Source: an uncultured Aquimarina sp. (GTDB lineage Bacteria > Bacteroidota > Bacteroidia > Flavobacteriales > Flavobacteriaceae). Taken from it: a stretch of DNA of 64,000 nucleotides. The stretch is from the NCBI GenBank assembly GCA_947498815.1, contig CANMLU010000009.1:174316-238315 (forward strand), given 5' to 3'. A program made the translations under genes and the position numbers. The notes under the pieces were generated by a model. It was not told the DNA's origin. It searched no databases and saw only the letters and a program-made list of their open reading frames with translations. Of the stretch, positions 35,172 to 43,786 are shown piece by piece; position 1 is the stretch's first letter; each line of letters opens with the position of its first letter.

Positions 35172-37877
35172 ATGAAAATAAACCTTTTTGAGGTCCTACT
35201 ATGGCCAAAAAATAGTTACGGAAAACCCATTTTTTTAATGAAATTATCCTTCTTTTTTTACTTATTTTTTTGTTTTCAACTCTTAGCGTTCAATGGGTTT
35301 TCTCAAAACAATGTTACCCTAGCCGAAGAAAATAGTTCATTAAAATCAATTATACATAAAATTGAAGAACAGACATCTTACAGTTTCATTCTAAATAATG
35401 ATGTGATAGACGTTGATCAAAATTTTAGTATTAACGTTATAGAAACGGAAGTAGCAGAAACTCTTGCTTTGCTTTTTAAGAATGCTACCATTACTTATAA
35501 AATCAAAAAGAATCATATTATTCTTACCAGAGCTAAAAAGAAAAACGATGATTTTACGATAAGTGGGATCGTTACCGATGCGAGTACGGGCGAGACACTT
35601 TTGGGCGCTAGTATTATTATTAAAAACAGTAATAGAGGGGTCGTTACCAATGAATATGGCTTTTATTCGATAACATTACCCAAAGGAGATTATATTTTTG
35701 AAGTTTCATTCTTGGGTTATACCATCAAAGAAGTTGCTGTTCAATTAAATAATAATATGAACATGAAAATAGAACTGCAGCCATCTTCAAGTGTTTTAGA
35801 AGAAATCGTCATATTATCTAACAACAATAATAAAAGTCAAGTAACATCAATTCTAGGGGGGACTTCTAGTTTTACCACTTCAGAAATAAAAAAATTACCA
35901 GCCCTTTTGGGAGAACCAGATATTACCAGAGCGATATTAACGCAACCAGGAATTAGTAGCGTTGGTGAAGGAACTAGTGGTTTTAATGTAAGAGGTGGTA
36001 ATGTCGATCAAAATTTAATTCTACTCGACGAAGCTCCCTTATACAATACTTCTCATTTATTTGGATTGTTTTCTATTTTTAATGCAGATGCTGTTAAAGT
36101 AATAAAGTTATATAAAGGCGAAGTCCCAGCACGTTTTGGAGGTAGAGCATCATCGGTACTAGAAATCCGACAAAAAAACGGGAATTCAAAGAGAATCAAA
36201 GGAGAAGGTGGATTAGGATTATTATTTTCCAGATTTACGATAGAAGGACCTATTAAGAAGGATAAAATAAGTTTCTTAGCTTCGGGCAGACGATCTTATT
36301 TTGATGTGTTTTTTCCATTATTTAAAGGTAATGAGGCTGTTGACAAATTCCATTTTTATGATTTAAACACCAAACTTACCTGGAACATCAATAAAAATAA
36401 TACGTTATATGCCTCAGGTATTTTTGCTGCAGATGTCTTAAAATTTAATCAAGAAGAAGAAAATGGAGAAGGGGGATTTGATTCTGATTTAGATCTTGGG
36501 TGGACAAATACTACTGCTACCTTGCGCTGGAATCATACTTTTTCTAATAAATTATTTTCCAATATAACAGGTGTCTATAGTAAATATGATTTCTCATTAG
36601 GGCAGAGAGAAGATCTTCGAGAAGAAAACATTGAAGAAAACATTGAAGAAACTGTTGAAAGATCTATTGAAAATTGGATTTTTAAGCCGGATTTCACCTA
36701 TTATTCAAGCCCTAGTACCCTATTGCGATTTGGTCTCTACAGTAATTTATATCAATTCATTCCCAAAATTACCAGTACAGCAGGCAACGAAATTCTGGAC
36801 AAAGAAAAAGCATTAGAACTAGCTGCTTATTATAGTATTGAAAAACAATGGAACAAACTATCATTATCGACAGGTTTACGATATTCCTGGTTTGCAAATT
36901 TTGGAGAAGAAAACATTGCTATCTATGACCCTAATCTTCCGCAAACGCAAAACTCAATAATAGGTAATAGGAAGTATAAGAACAATGAAATATCAAAAAC
37001 CTATTCTGGATTAGAACCGCGCATATCTTTAAAATATGATGTTAATGATAGAAAAGCCTTTAAAGTAGGATATAATAGAATGTTTCAATACATCCATTCA
37101 ATTAATAGCCAAACGATAACGTTGCCTAACGATACTTGGAAACCTTCTGGTGTACATATTGCCCCATTAGAAGTGAATCAGTTTTCTGCCGGATATGCCT
37201 ATGACACCAAGGATCAAAGCTATAATTTTTCGGTAGAAGGATATTACAAAACATTTGATGATATAATAGTCTATAAAAATGGAGCTCGATTAGGAGTATT
37301 TGACAACTTAGAAACCGAATTAGTTCCTGCCAAAGGCTTTTCTTATGGATTAGAATTAGCTGCTCATAAAAATAAAGGAAAATTAACCGGGAATGTAAAT
37401 TATACCTATTCTGTATCCAAACGGAAAACAAAAAGTGATTTCTCTTCAGAGCAAATTAATAGCAACACCTATTTTCCCTCGAATTTTGATAGACCGCATA
37501 TATTCAATATAACAGCGAATTACAAACTATCTAAAAAGTGGGAACTGGGAGCCTTTTTTACCTATCAAACAGGAAGACCCATCACCCAGCCCAATGGTAG
37601 GGTGACTTTTGATGGAGATGCATTTATCACCTATTCTGACAGAAATGCATTTAGAATTCCAAACACGCATAGAGCGGACATTTCGTTTACCTATACACCA
37701 ACGGATAATCCTAAAACCAACTGGAAAGGAAGTTGGAATTTTGGTGTCTATAATGTGTATGGTCGTAAAAATGCATTTTCGGTTAATTCTGTCTTTGACG
37801 ATAACGAATTAGAAACAGCACAAATTTCTTTTATTGCCGCACCAATTCCGTTTATATCCTACAATTTTAAATTTTAA
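35172..37877 (+). CDS. TonB-dependent receptor with STN and carboxypeptidase-like domains
   Basis: 901 residues. Signal region (FFYLFFCFQLLAFNGFSQ), then a secretin/TonB short N-terminal (STN) domain at about 50-115 that contacts FecR, then a carboxypeptidase D-like regulatory domain at about 128-210 (ISGIVTDASTGETLLGASII), a plug (about 235-330, FNVRGGNVDQNLILLDEAPLY), and a 22-strand-type barrel to the C-terminal FISYNFKF. It is paired with a DUF4249 lipoprotein 4 nt downstream rather than a SusD protein. The ligand is unknown. A short in-frame repetition, EENIEENIEETVE, lies in an outer loop. A later ATG at 35238 would give a more compact signal peptide. Confidence 0.92.
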   Translation: MKINLFEVLLWPKNSYGKPIFLMKLSFFFYLFFCFQLLAFNGFSQNNVTLAEENSSLKSIIHKIEEQTSYSFILNNDVIDVDQNFSINVIETEVAETLALLFKNATITYKIKKNHIILTRAKKKNDDFTISGIVTDASTGETLLGASIIIKNSNRGVVTNEYGFYSITLPKGDYIFEVSFLGYTIKEVAVQLNNNMNMKIELQPSSSVLEEIVILSNNNNKSQVTSILGGTSSFTTSEIKKLPALLGEPDITRAILTQPGISSVGEGTSGFNVRGGNVDQNLILLDEAPLYNTSHLFGLFSIFNADAVKVIKLYKGEVPARFGGRASSVLEIRQKNGNSKRIKGEGGLGLLFSRFTIEGPIKKDKISFLASGRRSYFDVFFPLFKGNEAVDKFHFYDLNTKLTWNINKNNTLYASGIFAADVLKFNQEEENGEGGFDSDLDLGWTNTTATLRWNHTFSNKLFSNITGVYSKYDFSLGQREDLREENIEENIEETVERSIENWIFKPDFTYYSSPSTLLRFGLYSNLYQFIPKITSTAGNEILDKEKALELAAYYSIEKQWNKLSLSTGLRYSWFANFGEENIAIYDPNLPQTQNSIIGNRKYKNNEISKTYSGLEPRISLKYDVNDRKAFKVGYNRMFQYIHSINSQTITLPNDTWKPSGVHIAPLEVNQFSAGYAYDTKDQSYNFSVEGYYKTFDDIIVYKNGARLGVFDNLETELVPAKGFSYGLELAAHKNKGKLTGNVNYTYSVSKRKTKSDFSSEQINSNTYFPSNFDRPHIFNITANYKLSKKWELGAFFTYQTGRPITQPNGRVTFDGDAFITYSDRNAFRIPNTHRADISFTYTPTDNPKTNWKGSWNFGVYNVYGRKNAFSVNSVFDDNELETAQISFIAAPIPFISYNFKF

Positions 37878-37881
37878 AATC

Positions 37882-38685
37882 ATGAAAAAACTACATATAT
37901 ACATAACATGCATTTCCTTAACCATACTAACAAGTTGTGCTGAAGATATTATGCCAGATTTTGAATTTGAAGAGCAGGTATTTATTTCTGGATTATTGAC
38001 CAACGACCAAGGTTTCGTTTCAGTTCAAATTCAAAAAACAGTTCCGGTAACCGATACAACCTTTAGTGCTGTAAATGATGCACAAGTATCTTTATTTACA
38101 AGAGATACATCCGATACCGTCTCCTTAGTTTCGGATTCGTTTATTGTTGATAATGGAGCGTATACTACTTCAGAAATGGTTACTCCCATTATTGGAAACA
38201 CCTATTGGATAGAAGTGATGTTACAAGATCAAACTGTACTGAAATCAGAAGAAGAAATTTTAAAACCACCTATACCTATCCTAGATATAGTAAAAACCGA
38301 TGATAGCATTCGAATTACTTCTACCGGTCCAATCGATGAACAAAATTTCTATTTAATTGAGATAGAAATTCTTGAAGATGGCGTATTAATTTCCGATGGC
38401 TTGGTTGTAGCCAATGACAGAATTATAAATGAACAAGAAGAAAAATTTATTTTTCTTGACGGTATAAACGCTGGTGAAACGATACGAATAAATATCAACA
38501 ATATTAACTTTACTACATTTCAATTTTATGCCAATGTAGTTAGAAATCAAAGGGAAGAACCAGGAGTGTCCTCTTTATTTTTACCTATAAACATTGTTGG
38601 CAATATTACCAATACAACTACTAATAGATTGGCACTTGGTAATTTTGGTGTAGCAGGATTAACTACTATTACTATGGATTTCTAA
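37882..38685 (+). CDS. DUF4249 lipoprotein, partner of TonB receptor
   Basis: The ATG at 37882 starts a lipoprotein signal (MKKLHIYITCISLTILTSC), so upstream in-frame codons overlapping the receptor gene are ignored. 267 residues. The DUF4249 pattern is FISGLLTNDQGFVSVQIQKT near the N-terminus, with a beta-rich body and a terminal ALGNFGVAG segment. DUF4249 proteins almost always follow a FecI/FecR-linked TonB receptor in Bacteroidota and probably form its extracellular lid, as SusD does for SusC. Last gene of the sigma-controlled unit. Confidence 0.87.
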   Translation: MKKLHIYITCISLTILTSCAEDIMPDFEFEEQVFISGLLTNDQGFVSVQIQKTVPVTDTTFSAVNDAQVSLFTRDTSDTVSLVSDSFIVDNGAYTTSEMVTPIIGNTYWIEVMLQDQTVLKSEEEILKPPIPILDIVKTDDSIRITSTGPIDEQNFYLIEIEILEDGVLISDGLVVANDRIINEQEEKFIFLDGINAGETIRININNINFTTFQFYANVVRNQREEPGVSSLFLPINIVGNITNTTTNRLALGNFGVAGLTTITMDF

Positions 38686-38868
38686 ACTAACCATCCATAA
38701 AAACATACTTTTTATAAACTAGTCGCGGTACTTAACTCCCCCGACCCTATCCTTTGATTTTTAACAATTCGTGAGTTTTAAAAATACAGCTCACTACTAG
38801 TAAGGAAGTTACCTTGATTAAGGTGTACCCTATCATATAATCATAAACAAATTAAAAATTATACTATT

Positions 38869-39741
38869 ATGAAACAGTATCACATGTACAAAACAGTACT
38901 TATTTTATCATTATTTTTTATAAGCTGCGGCTCTGATGACAATAATGATAGTAGCGACGCATTTAATCAAATTTCAGATATTGCGACATTTCATGGTAAT
39001 CTAGAAGGAGACATTGTAGTCATTCATGCTCAGGGAGGACCCAGTGTTGAACTTGATGATGATGAGGCATCAGATGAAGTGATAACTGAACTAGGAATCC
39101 AATCAGCATTATATGTGATGGTGCATCAGGTGCAAACAAAAAACCCAATGCTATTCACAAGTTCAGATATTACTTTTGAACAAGCAAAAGAATATGATTT
39201 GCAAAGTATCTCTACTATAAAACGTGTTGTTGATTTTTTTAAAAATCAACAAGGAAAAACGGTATATGTTCTTGGGGTTTCATTTGGTGCTTTCATTGTT
39301 CAAGAATTAATAGCTACTCATGGGGTTGATGTTGCTGACGGCTATCTTATACTAGGTAATCGTCTAAATGTCGAAGATGATGCTTGGCAAGCTCTTAGTG
39401 AAGGGAAATTTCCAATACATATCTACGACAATGATGGCAATTATACCATTCAATTAGAAAATGATCCTGATAATGATACTGTAGAAGAAAGAAATATGGG
39501 TAGATTAATTGCTGGGTTTGCATTTAATCGGTATACAGATAAACTGAACAGCGTTTCAAGCCTTTCAAAGGTAACCTATGTCTATGGTGATAGGGATCAA
39601 GTAGCTGGGCCACTTTCTGCTCAAGAAATTCAATTTTTAAATGATAAAGGTGCAAAGGTAGTTCTTTCTGAAGGTGGAAGTCATGATGATGCAATATGGG
39701 ATGGAGCTGGCCTATTAAAAGAAATATTTGGTATACAATAA
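38869..39741 (+). CDS. Alpha/beta-hydrolase-type lipoprotein, copy 1
   Basis: 290 residues. Lipobox FFISC puts the lipid on Cys20. The body follows an alpha/beta-hydrolase plan: a nucleophile elbow G-x-S-x-G as VLGVSFGAF (Ser138), an acid candidate in VYGDRDQV and a His in GGSHDDAI near the C-terminus. It is clearly paralogous to the gene at 39917. The substrate is unknown; the class includes esterases, lipases and acyl transferases. It follows, but is not tightly linked to, the DUF4249 gene (183-nt gap), so common regulation is uncertain. Confidence 0.72.
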   Translation: MKQYHMYKTVLILSLFFISCGSDDNNDSSDAFNQISDIATFHGNLEGDIVVIHAQGGPSVELDDDEASDEVITELGIQSALYVMVHQVQTKNPMLFTSSDITFEQAKEYDLQSISTIKRVVDFFKNQQGKTVYVLGVSFGAFIVQELIATHGVDVADGYLILGNRLNVEDDAWQALSEGKFPIHIYDNDGNYTIQLENDPDNDTVEERNMGRLIAGFAFNRYTDKLNSVSSLSKVTYVYGDRDQVAGPLSAQEIQFLNDKGAKVVLSEGGSHDDAIWDGAGLLKEIFGIQ

Positions 39742-39774
39742 GTTGAATAAACAAAACTAACCATAACAAAGTAA

Positions 39775-39890
39775 TCAGTAGATATACGGCACTGCTCAAT
39801 ACTTTTGAAGACTTATCTAACATCACGTATGTTTATGGGAAAATTGACCAAACTGTGGGTAGGCTTACAGCTACTATCAAATTATTATAA
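39775..39890 (+). pseudogene. Truncated third copy of the hydrolase lipoprotein
   Basis: An in-frame stretch without start codon reads SRYTALLNTFEDLSNI, then TYVYGKIDQTVGRLTAT and TAA. It matches copy 2 (NRYTESLTTFEDLSNI, TYVYGETDQAVGRLTA) and, more weakly, copy 1. The bases after its stop (AAACAAATTAAAAAT) repeat the leader found just before copy 1. This fits a triple tandem array that lost most of its middle member. Confidence 0.8.
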
Positions 39891-39916
39891 ACAAATTAAA
39901 AATAAAACAATAACAA

Positions 39917-40774
39917 ATGAAACATTATCTCATGTACACAAAAACACTTATCGTATCATTACTTTTTATAAGCTGCGGCTCTGATGATACCGAAACTCCT
40001 GTTGGAATATCACAAGAAATTAAAGATCTAATTTATTTCAAAGGAGATGAGAATGCACCTGTAGTGCTCATCAACGCACAAAGTGGTCCTGATACAGCAC
40101 TCAGCACAGGTGAAGTAGATGAAATTTTTCAAATTTTTGATACTACCGACCTTTTGGCTGTAAATGTGCACCAGGCACAAACGTTAAACCCAAGTCCATT
40201 TGAAGAGAATGATATAACCTTTGACCAGGCTATTAATTTTGATGCAGAAAGTGTCGAAATGTTATACAAAGTTGTCAAATATTTTAAAGATCAAGGAAGA
40301 ACAGTTTATGTTTTAGGAATTTCATTTGGTGCGTTTATTGCGCAAGATCTTATTGCAAAAAAAGGAGTAGACGTAGCAGACAACTATTTAATCATGGTAG
40401 GTAGGTTAGATATGAATGCTATTGTTTGGCAAGCATTATCTGAAGGAAGATTAGGATATTTTGAAAACGGAATTACTCCTATAGTTGAACAAGAAGCTGG
40501 TGCAGATGTAACAGATAGAAATTTGGATAGACTAGCCGCTGGATTAGCAATGAACAGATATACCGAATCGCTTACTACTTTTGAGGACTTATCTAACATC
40601 ACTTATGTTTATGGGGAGACTGATCAAGCTGTTGGTAGACTTACAGCTATAGAAATTGAATTTTTGCAGTCAAAAAATGTTAACATAATCGCTGGACCCG
40701 AAGGTCACGATGAAACTATTAATGATTTCGTTATACGAGGCTTTGATGAGGCATTTGGAATACAATTGAAATAA
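39917..40774 (+). CDS. Alpha/beta-hydrolase-type lipoprotein, copy 2
   Basis: 285 residues, paralogous to the gene at 38869 along the whole length: lipobox LFISC (Cys20), nucleophile elbow VLGISFGAF (Ser136), acid candidate in VYGETDQA, and His in GPEGHDET. The acidic residue in the third position differs (GETD here against GDRD in copy 1), so the assignment of the triad Asp is tentative. A hairpin terminator follows 45 nt after the stop. Exported and probably surface or periplasmic; substrate not known. Confidence 0.72.
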   Translation: MKHYLMYTKTLIVSLLFISCGSDDTETPVGISQEIKDLIYFKGDENAPVVLINAQSGPDTALSTGEVDEIFQIFDTTDLLAVNVHQAQTLNPSPFEENDITFDQAINFDAESVEMLYKVVKYFKDQGRTVYVLGISFGAFIAQDLIAKKGVDVADNYLIMVGRLDMNAIVWQALSEGRLGYFENGITPIVEQEAGADVTDRNLDRLAAGLAMNRYTESLTTFEDLSNITYVYGETDQAVGRLTAIEIEFLQSKNVNIIAGPEGHDETINDFVIRGFDEAFGIQLK

Positions 40775-40818
40775 TTAATAGTACTGTCGCACCAGGAGGT
40801 ATTAATTATGCTGGTCCT

Positions 40819-40857
40819 AAAAAAAGCTTCAGAAAAATATTCTGAAGCTTTTTCTTT
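40819..40857. terminator. Bidirectional terminator after hydrolase lipoprotein
   Basis: A 13-bp stem, AAAAAGCTTCAGA / TCTGAAGCTTTTT, with an AAAATAT-type loop. It ends the plus-strand hydrolase gene and, read the other way, could end the minus-strand gene at 40958. Confidence 0.88.
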
Positions 40858-40955
40858 CTGAGTGGGAACAGGATTAACTCCTTTACTATGTTTCGTTGTT
40901 GGATCTTTTAGGAGGAAGTTTGCACAAAGAAAACCAATGATGCAATGCATCATAA
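40858..40955. repeat. Composite dispersed repeat with tRNA-like left end
   Basis: The left part (40861-40900: AGTGGGAACAGGATTAACTCC...) matches 11581-11627 and, for its first 14 bases, the 3' end of the initiator tRNA. The right part (40893-40953) matches 9326-9392. It ends in a small inverted repeat, TGATGC-AAT-GCATCA. Like the other copies it lies directly behind a terminator hairpin. Confidence 0.6.
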
Positions 40956-40957
40956 TT

Positions 40958-41683
40958 CTATATGAAATCTTTTAAAACACCTCTTAGAACCAAGGTATCG
41001 TTTTCCGTATTTCTAACCAATTTGTTCGCTTCATTGCACTCAAATAAAGCGTAGTTAATCTCAATTAAGCGTAGTTTTTTATTAAGAATGGCTTTCTTTT
41101 TAAGCTGGTCATAATACTTTATTTGAGCCTTACGCTCTTGTTCTTTCTCATCCAACTTATCAGTAGGTTCATTTTTTTTAAAAAACTCAAGAACCAATTT
41201 CAAGTCTTCGTAATAAGCATCTAAAGGGAGTTTTGTTCTTCCTTTTCCTCTTTTGTGAAGGTTTCCTACCAAAGTGTCGAAGGTATGTTTTCTTGATGCT
41301 TTTTGTTTTAATAATTCATCACATAAATTTACTAGATAATACTCATCACTATTTTGAATAGTAAGTAAATTCTGTTCTTTTTTGGAGATGGGATTTATTA
41401 ATTCTTTTGGCGCATATTTCTTTCCTGGCCTTACCAAATACCAATAAATGGTATCCAATCTTCTTTCTGCATGTACAGCCGGTATTTTAGCAAGCTCGGA
41501 TTCTAGATCTAATTTTCGAAATACTTTACGAATTGGCAACCCTTTTTTTACGTCCTTATTAAAAACTCCGGCTTCAATTAAAGCTGGCATAATTGCTTTT
41601 GCAGGAATCCAATCAATAGAAGTGTTTGTATTAAAATAATGAGTTATCACTTCATTAATCTTTGCTATATTTTCTTCACTCAT
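40958..41683 (-). CDS. Hypothetical protein, 241 residues
   Basis: The start at 41683 (MSEENIAKINEVITHYF) is preferred over an in-frame ATG 18 nt upstream that would add six residues (MVRINI). I do not recognise the family. The N-terminal 90 residues look like a small winged-helix-type fold (DWIPAKAIMPALIEAGVF, PIRKVFRKLD, IYWYLVRPG). The C-terminal part is a highly charged helix (DEKEQERKAQIKYYDQLKKK), probably coiled coil. No signal peptide or membrane segment. It stands alone between the tRNA terminator and the composite repeat, so context gives no function. Confidence 0.7.
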   Translation of the reverse strand: MSEENIAKINEVITHYFNTNTSIDWIPAKAIMPALIEAGVFNKDVKKGLPIRKVFRKLDLESELAKIPAVHAERRLDTIYWYLVRPGKKYAPKELINPISKKEQNLLTIQNSDEYYLVNLCDELLKQKASRKHTFDTLVGNLHKRGKGRTKLPLDAYYEDLKLVLEFFKKNEPTDKLDEKEQERKAQIKYYDQLKKKAILNKKLRLIEINYALFECNEANKLVRNTENDTLVLRGVLKDFI

Positions 41684-41724
41684 AATATTTATTCTTACCA
41701 ATTACTTCAGGAATATTATATATA

Positions 41725-41753
41725 TAAAAAGCCTCACATTTCTGTGAGGCTTT
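41725..41753 (-). terminator. Terminator of initiator tRNA gene
   Basis: AAAAGCCTCACA / TGTGAGGCTTT with a TTTC loop lies 5 nt beyond the tRNA 3' end. On the minus strand it is followed by a T-rich run. Confidence 0.88.
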
Positions 41754-41758
41754 ACTAG

Positions 41759-41831
41759 TAGCGGGAACAGGACTCGAACCTGTGACCTTCGGGTTATGAG
41801 CCCGACGAGCTGCCTACTGCTCTATCCCGCG
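41759..41831 (-). tRNA. Initiator tRNA-Met (CAU)
   Basis: A 73-base cloverleaf on the minus strand: acceptor CGCGGGA / TCCCGCT, D arm GAGCAG...CAGCTC, anticodon arm TCGGG-CTCATAA-CCCGA with CAU, T arm ACAGG-TTCGAGT-CCTGT, discriminator A. Two initiator hallmarks are present: the 1:72 pair is mismatched (C against U), and the anticodon stem ends in three consecutive G:C pairs (GGG/CCC). CCA is not encoded. Expected to be an essential gene for translation start. Confidence 0.96.
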
Positions 41832-41933
41832 CTATTGGACGGCAAATATACAACCATTTTTATGTTATACAACACTATTTTTATTAAAAAATCCTAAAAA
41901 TTACACAAGCAGCTCCTAATAAGAGTATTACAA

Positions 41934-42116
41934 CTACTGCTCGATACTCTTGGCTTCAAAAGTTATGAGCTCCTGTGCTTCAAACCGGGGATGTAGTTCG
42001 ATAGGATTGCAACACACTTCACAATCCTCTACATAAACTTGATAAGTTACCGAAGGGTCCAAAAGCATAGATATTTCCTCCCAGCAATGTGGACATTGAA
42101 AAAAGTGTTCGAACAT
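41934..42116 (-). CDS. CPXCG-motif cysteine-rich small protein
   Basis: 60 residues. Two Cys pairs (FQCPHCWEEI near residue 8 and DCEVCCNPIEL near residue 31) form a probable zinc-binding knuckle, as in the CPXCG-motif family. No known biochemical role. The start ATG at 42116 gives a full-length family member; it stands alone between the tRNA gene and the efflux operon. Confidence 0.87.
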   Translation of the reverse strand: MFEHFFQCPHCWEEISMLLDPSVTYQVYVEDCEVCCNPIELHPRFEAQELITFEAKSIEQ

Positions 42117-42179
42117 GATCTCCTATTTTAGAATAAATTTTAAGGTAATTATAAACTCCTCTTATTCTTTAAACCTTCT

Positions 42180-42240
42180 GTTCATTTTCTTTGCTCGCCC
42201 AAAGAAAACGAACCAAAAGAAAAGGCTCTTTTTCTAAGGT
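42180..42240. repeat. Probable dispersed repeat with inverted-repeat core
   Basis: TTTTCTTTG / CAAAGAAAA (42185-42208) is a perfect 9-bp inverted repeat with a CTCGCC loop, followed by CGAACCAAAAGAAAAGGCTC. The wording resembles short dispersed repeats recalled from other bacterial genomes. No second copy was found in this window. The rest of 42117-42415 shows nothing else. Confidence 0.4.
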
Positions 42241-42415
42241 ATTTTTCAGTAAAACTGAAAACCAGATTTGTTTTACTAAAATCTTTCCAAGGTTTCAAGA
42301 TTTTTTAACGCAAAACAATTCTTATACTGGTAGAAAAAGGTCTAAAAAGCTCCGCTTTTAAACGTAGTGTATTTACTGAAATCTATTTAAGAAGCATTAG
42401 TAATCAACCTTTAAA

Positions 42416-43786
42416 CTAAAATTCTACATTAAGCAATTGCCCTGTAAGTTGTAAAAGTTGCAATTCGGCAATTTTTGCATCATATTTAGCAGCACTTTTA
42501 TTAGTCTCGGCCAAAATCAGGTTAATCTGTGCCTGCCTAAATTCGATAGAAGTAATTTGTCCAAGCTTGAAACGCTCCTGTGAACGTTCAAAATTGTTCT
42601 GATTTGTGATTACATTCTGCTGCTGAATCGCATATACACTCAACCTGTTTTTATAGTTACCCAAGGCGTTTGCAATATCCCTTTTGACTTCTTGCTCGAT
42701 CTGACTTTTGATAATCTCTTGACTGTCTTGCGCTATTTTGGCATTTTTTACTCTGGTAATTGTACTACCACCGTCAAAAAGGTTCCAGGTAAGCGTTACT
42801 CCCGCACTTAATGTATAGGTATCCGCAACATTACCTGGGAAAAATGCAGATGGCGGATTTCGGTTTTCATTCCATCCATAAGAACCTGTGAGGCCAACAG
42901 TTGGTAAATAGCCCGATTTACTTACTTTGATATCATAATCACTAATACGAATATTACTTTCATTTTGTAATAAGGTCACATTATTTTCTGAAGATTTATC
43001 CAAATAATCATCTAATAGCAATTTGGGAATAAATTTTACTACGGTATCTACTTCAAAAGTGTCTTCCAGATTATTTACCAAAACAACATTTAAATCTCTT
43101 TTTGTATTGGCCAGTTGTTGTCGTGTATTGAGTAAATTAATACTATCATTAGCAACATCTACTTGGGCATTCAATACATTCAATTTTGTGTTTTGACCAT
43201 ACTCAAACTGATAATTAGATCTAGATACCCGTTCTCTTGATATTTGTAATGTTTCTTCCAGTATCCCAATATTTTCGGATAACCGTGCTACTTCATAATA
43301 AATGGTAGATAACTGTAAAATCGTATTTTCAATAGTTTCTCTCGCCTGCAATTCGGTAAGATTATATTGCTCTTTAAGTCTTTTATAATTATAGAATCGC
43401 CCTAATCCATCAAATAAAGTATAATTAAGATTTAAGGAAGCATTATAGCGTTGTGTTTCGGCATCATTTATTTCAATATCGGGACGTGGTTCACCTGTAT
43501 TAGCATCTATAGCCCCTTGAAAACCTGTAATACTACTTGCTGTTTGGTAATTAGCACCTGCATTTGCTGTTAGTGATGGTAAATAACCCGAATTGAGAAT
43601 TCCTTTATTATTCTTGGCTACTTCAATATTGTTGGTTGCAATCAGTATCCCAAAATTGTTTTCTAAAGTTAGTCGAATGGCTTCATCTTGGGTTAACTTT
43701 TGTGCAACTACACTTTCAGAAACAAAAAGCAGAAATAACGCTAATTTTAATATAGTTTTATACCTGTAATTCATGCTGTTCTTCAT
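42416..43786 (-). CDS. TolC-family outer-membrane efflux channel
   Basis: 456 residues. Signal peptide (LKLALFLLFVSESVVAQ), then the duplicated TolC alpha-hairpin/beta-strand plan: LTQDEAIRLTLENNFGIL, ...SLNLNYTLFDGLGRFYNYK..., second half SAGVTLTWNLFDGGSTITRV. It forms the trimeric tunnel of the tripartite pump and overlaps the RND gene by 29 nt. A second ATG at 43774 would give a shorter n-region. Last gene of the efflux operon. Confidence 0.92.
   Translation of the reverse strand: MKNSMNYRYKTILKLALFLLFVSESVVAQKLTQDEAIRLTLENNFGILIATNNIEVAKNNKGILNSGYLPSLTANAGANYQTASSITGFQGAIDANTGEPRPDIEINDAETQRYNASLNLNYTLFDGLGRFYNYKRLKEQYNLTELQARETIENTILQLSTIYYEVARLSENIGILEETLQISRERVSRSNYQFEYGQNTKLNVLNAQVDVANDSINLLNTRQQLANTKRDLNVVLVNNLEDTFEVDTVVKFIPKLLLDDYLDKSSENNVTLLQNESNIRISDYDIKVSKSGYLPTVGLTGSYGWNENRNPPSAFFPGNVADTYTLSAGVTLTWNLFDGGSTITRVKNAKIAQDSQEIIKSQIEQEVKRDIANALGNYKNRLSVYAIQQQNVITNQNNFERSQERFKLGQITSIEFRQAQINLILAETNKSAAKYDAKIAELQLLQLTGQLLNVEF

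Noticed and set aside
36620-36662. Short in-frame repetition (EENIEENIEETVE) in the TonB receptor gene
   Set aside because: Looks like a simple loop expansion within a normal receptor; no wider repeat structure.
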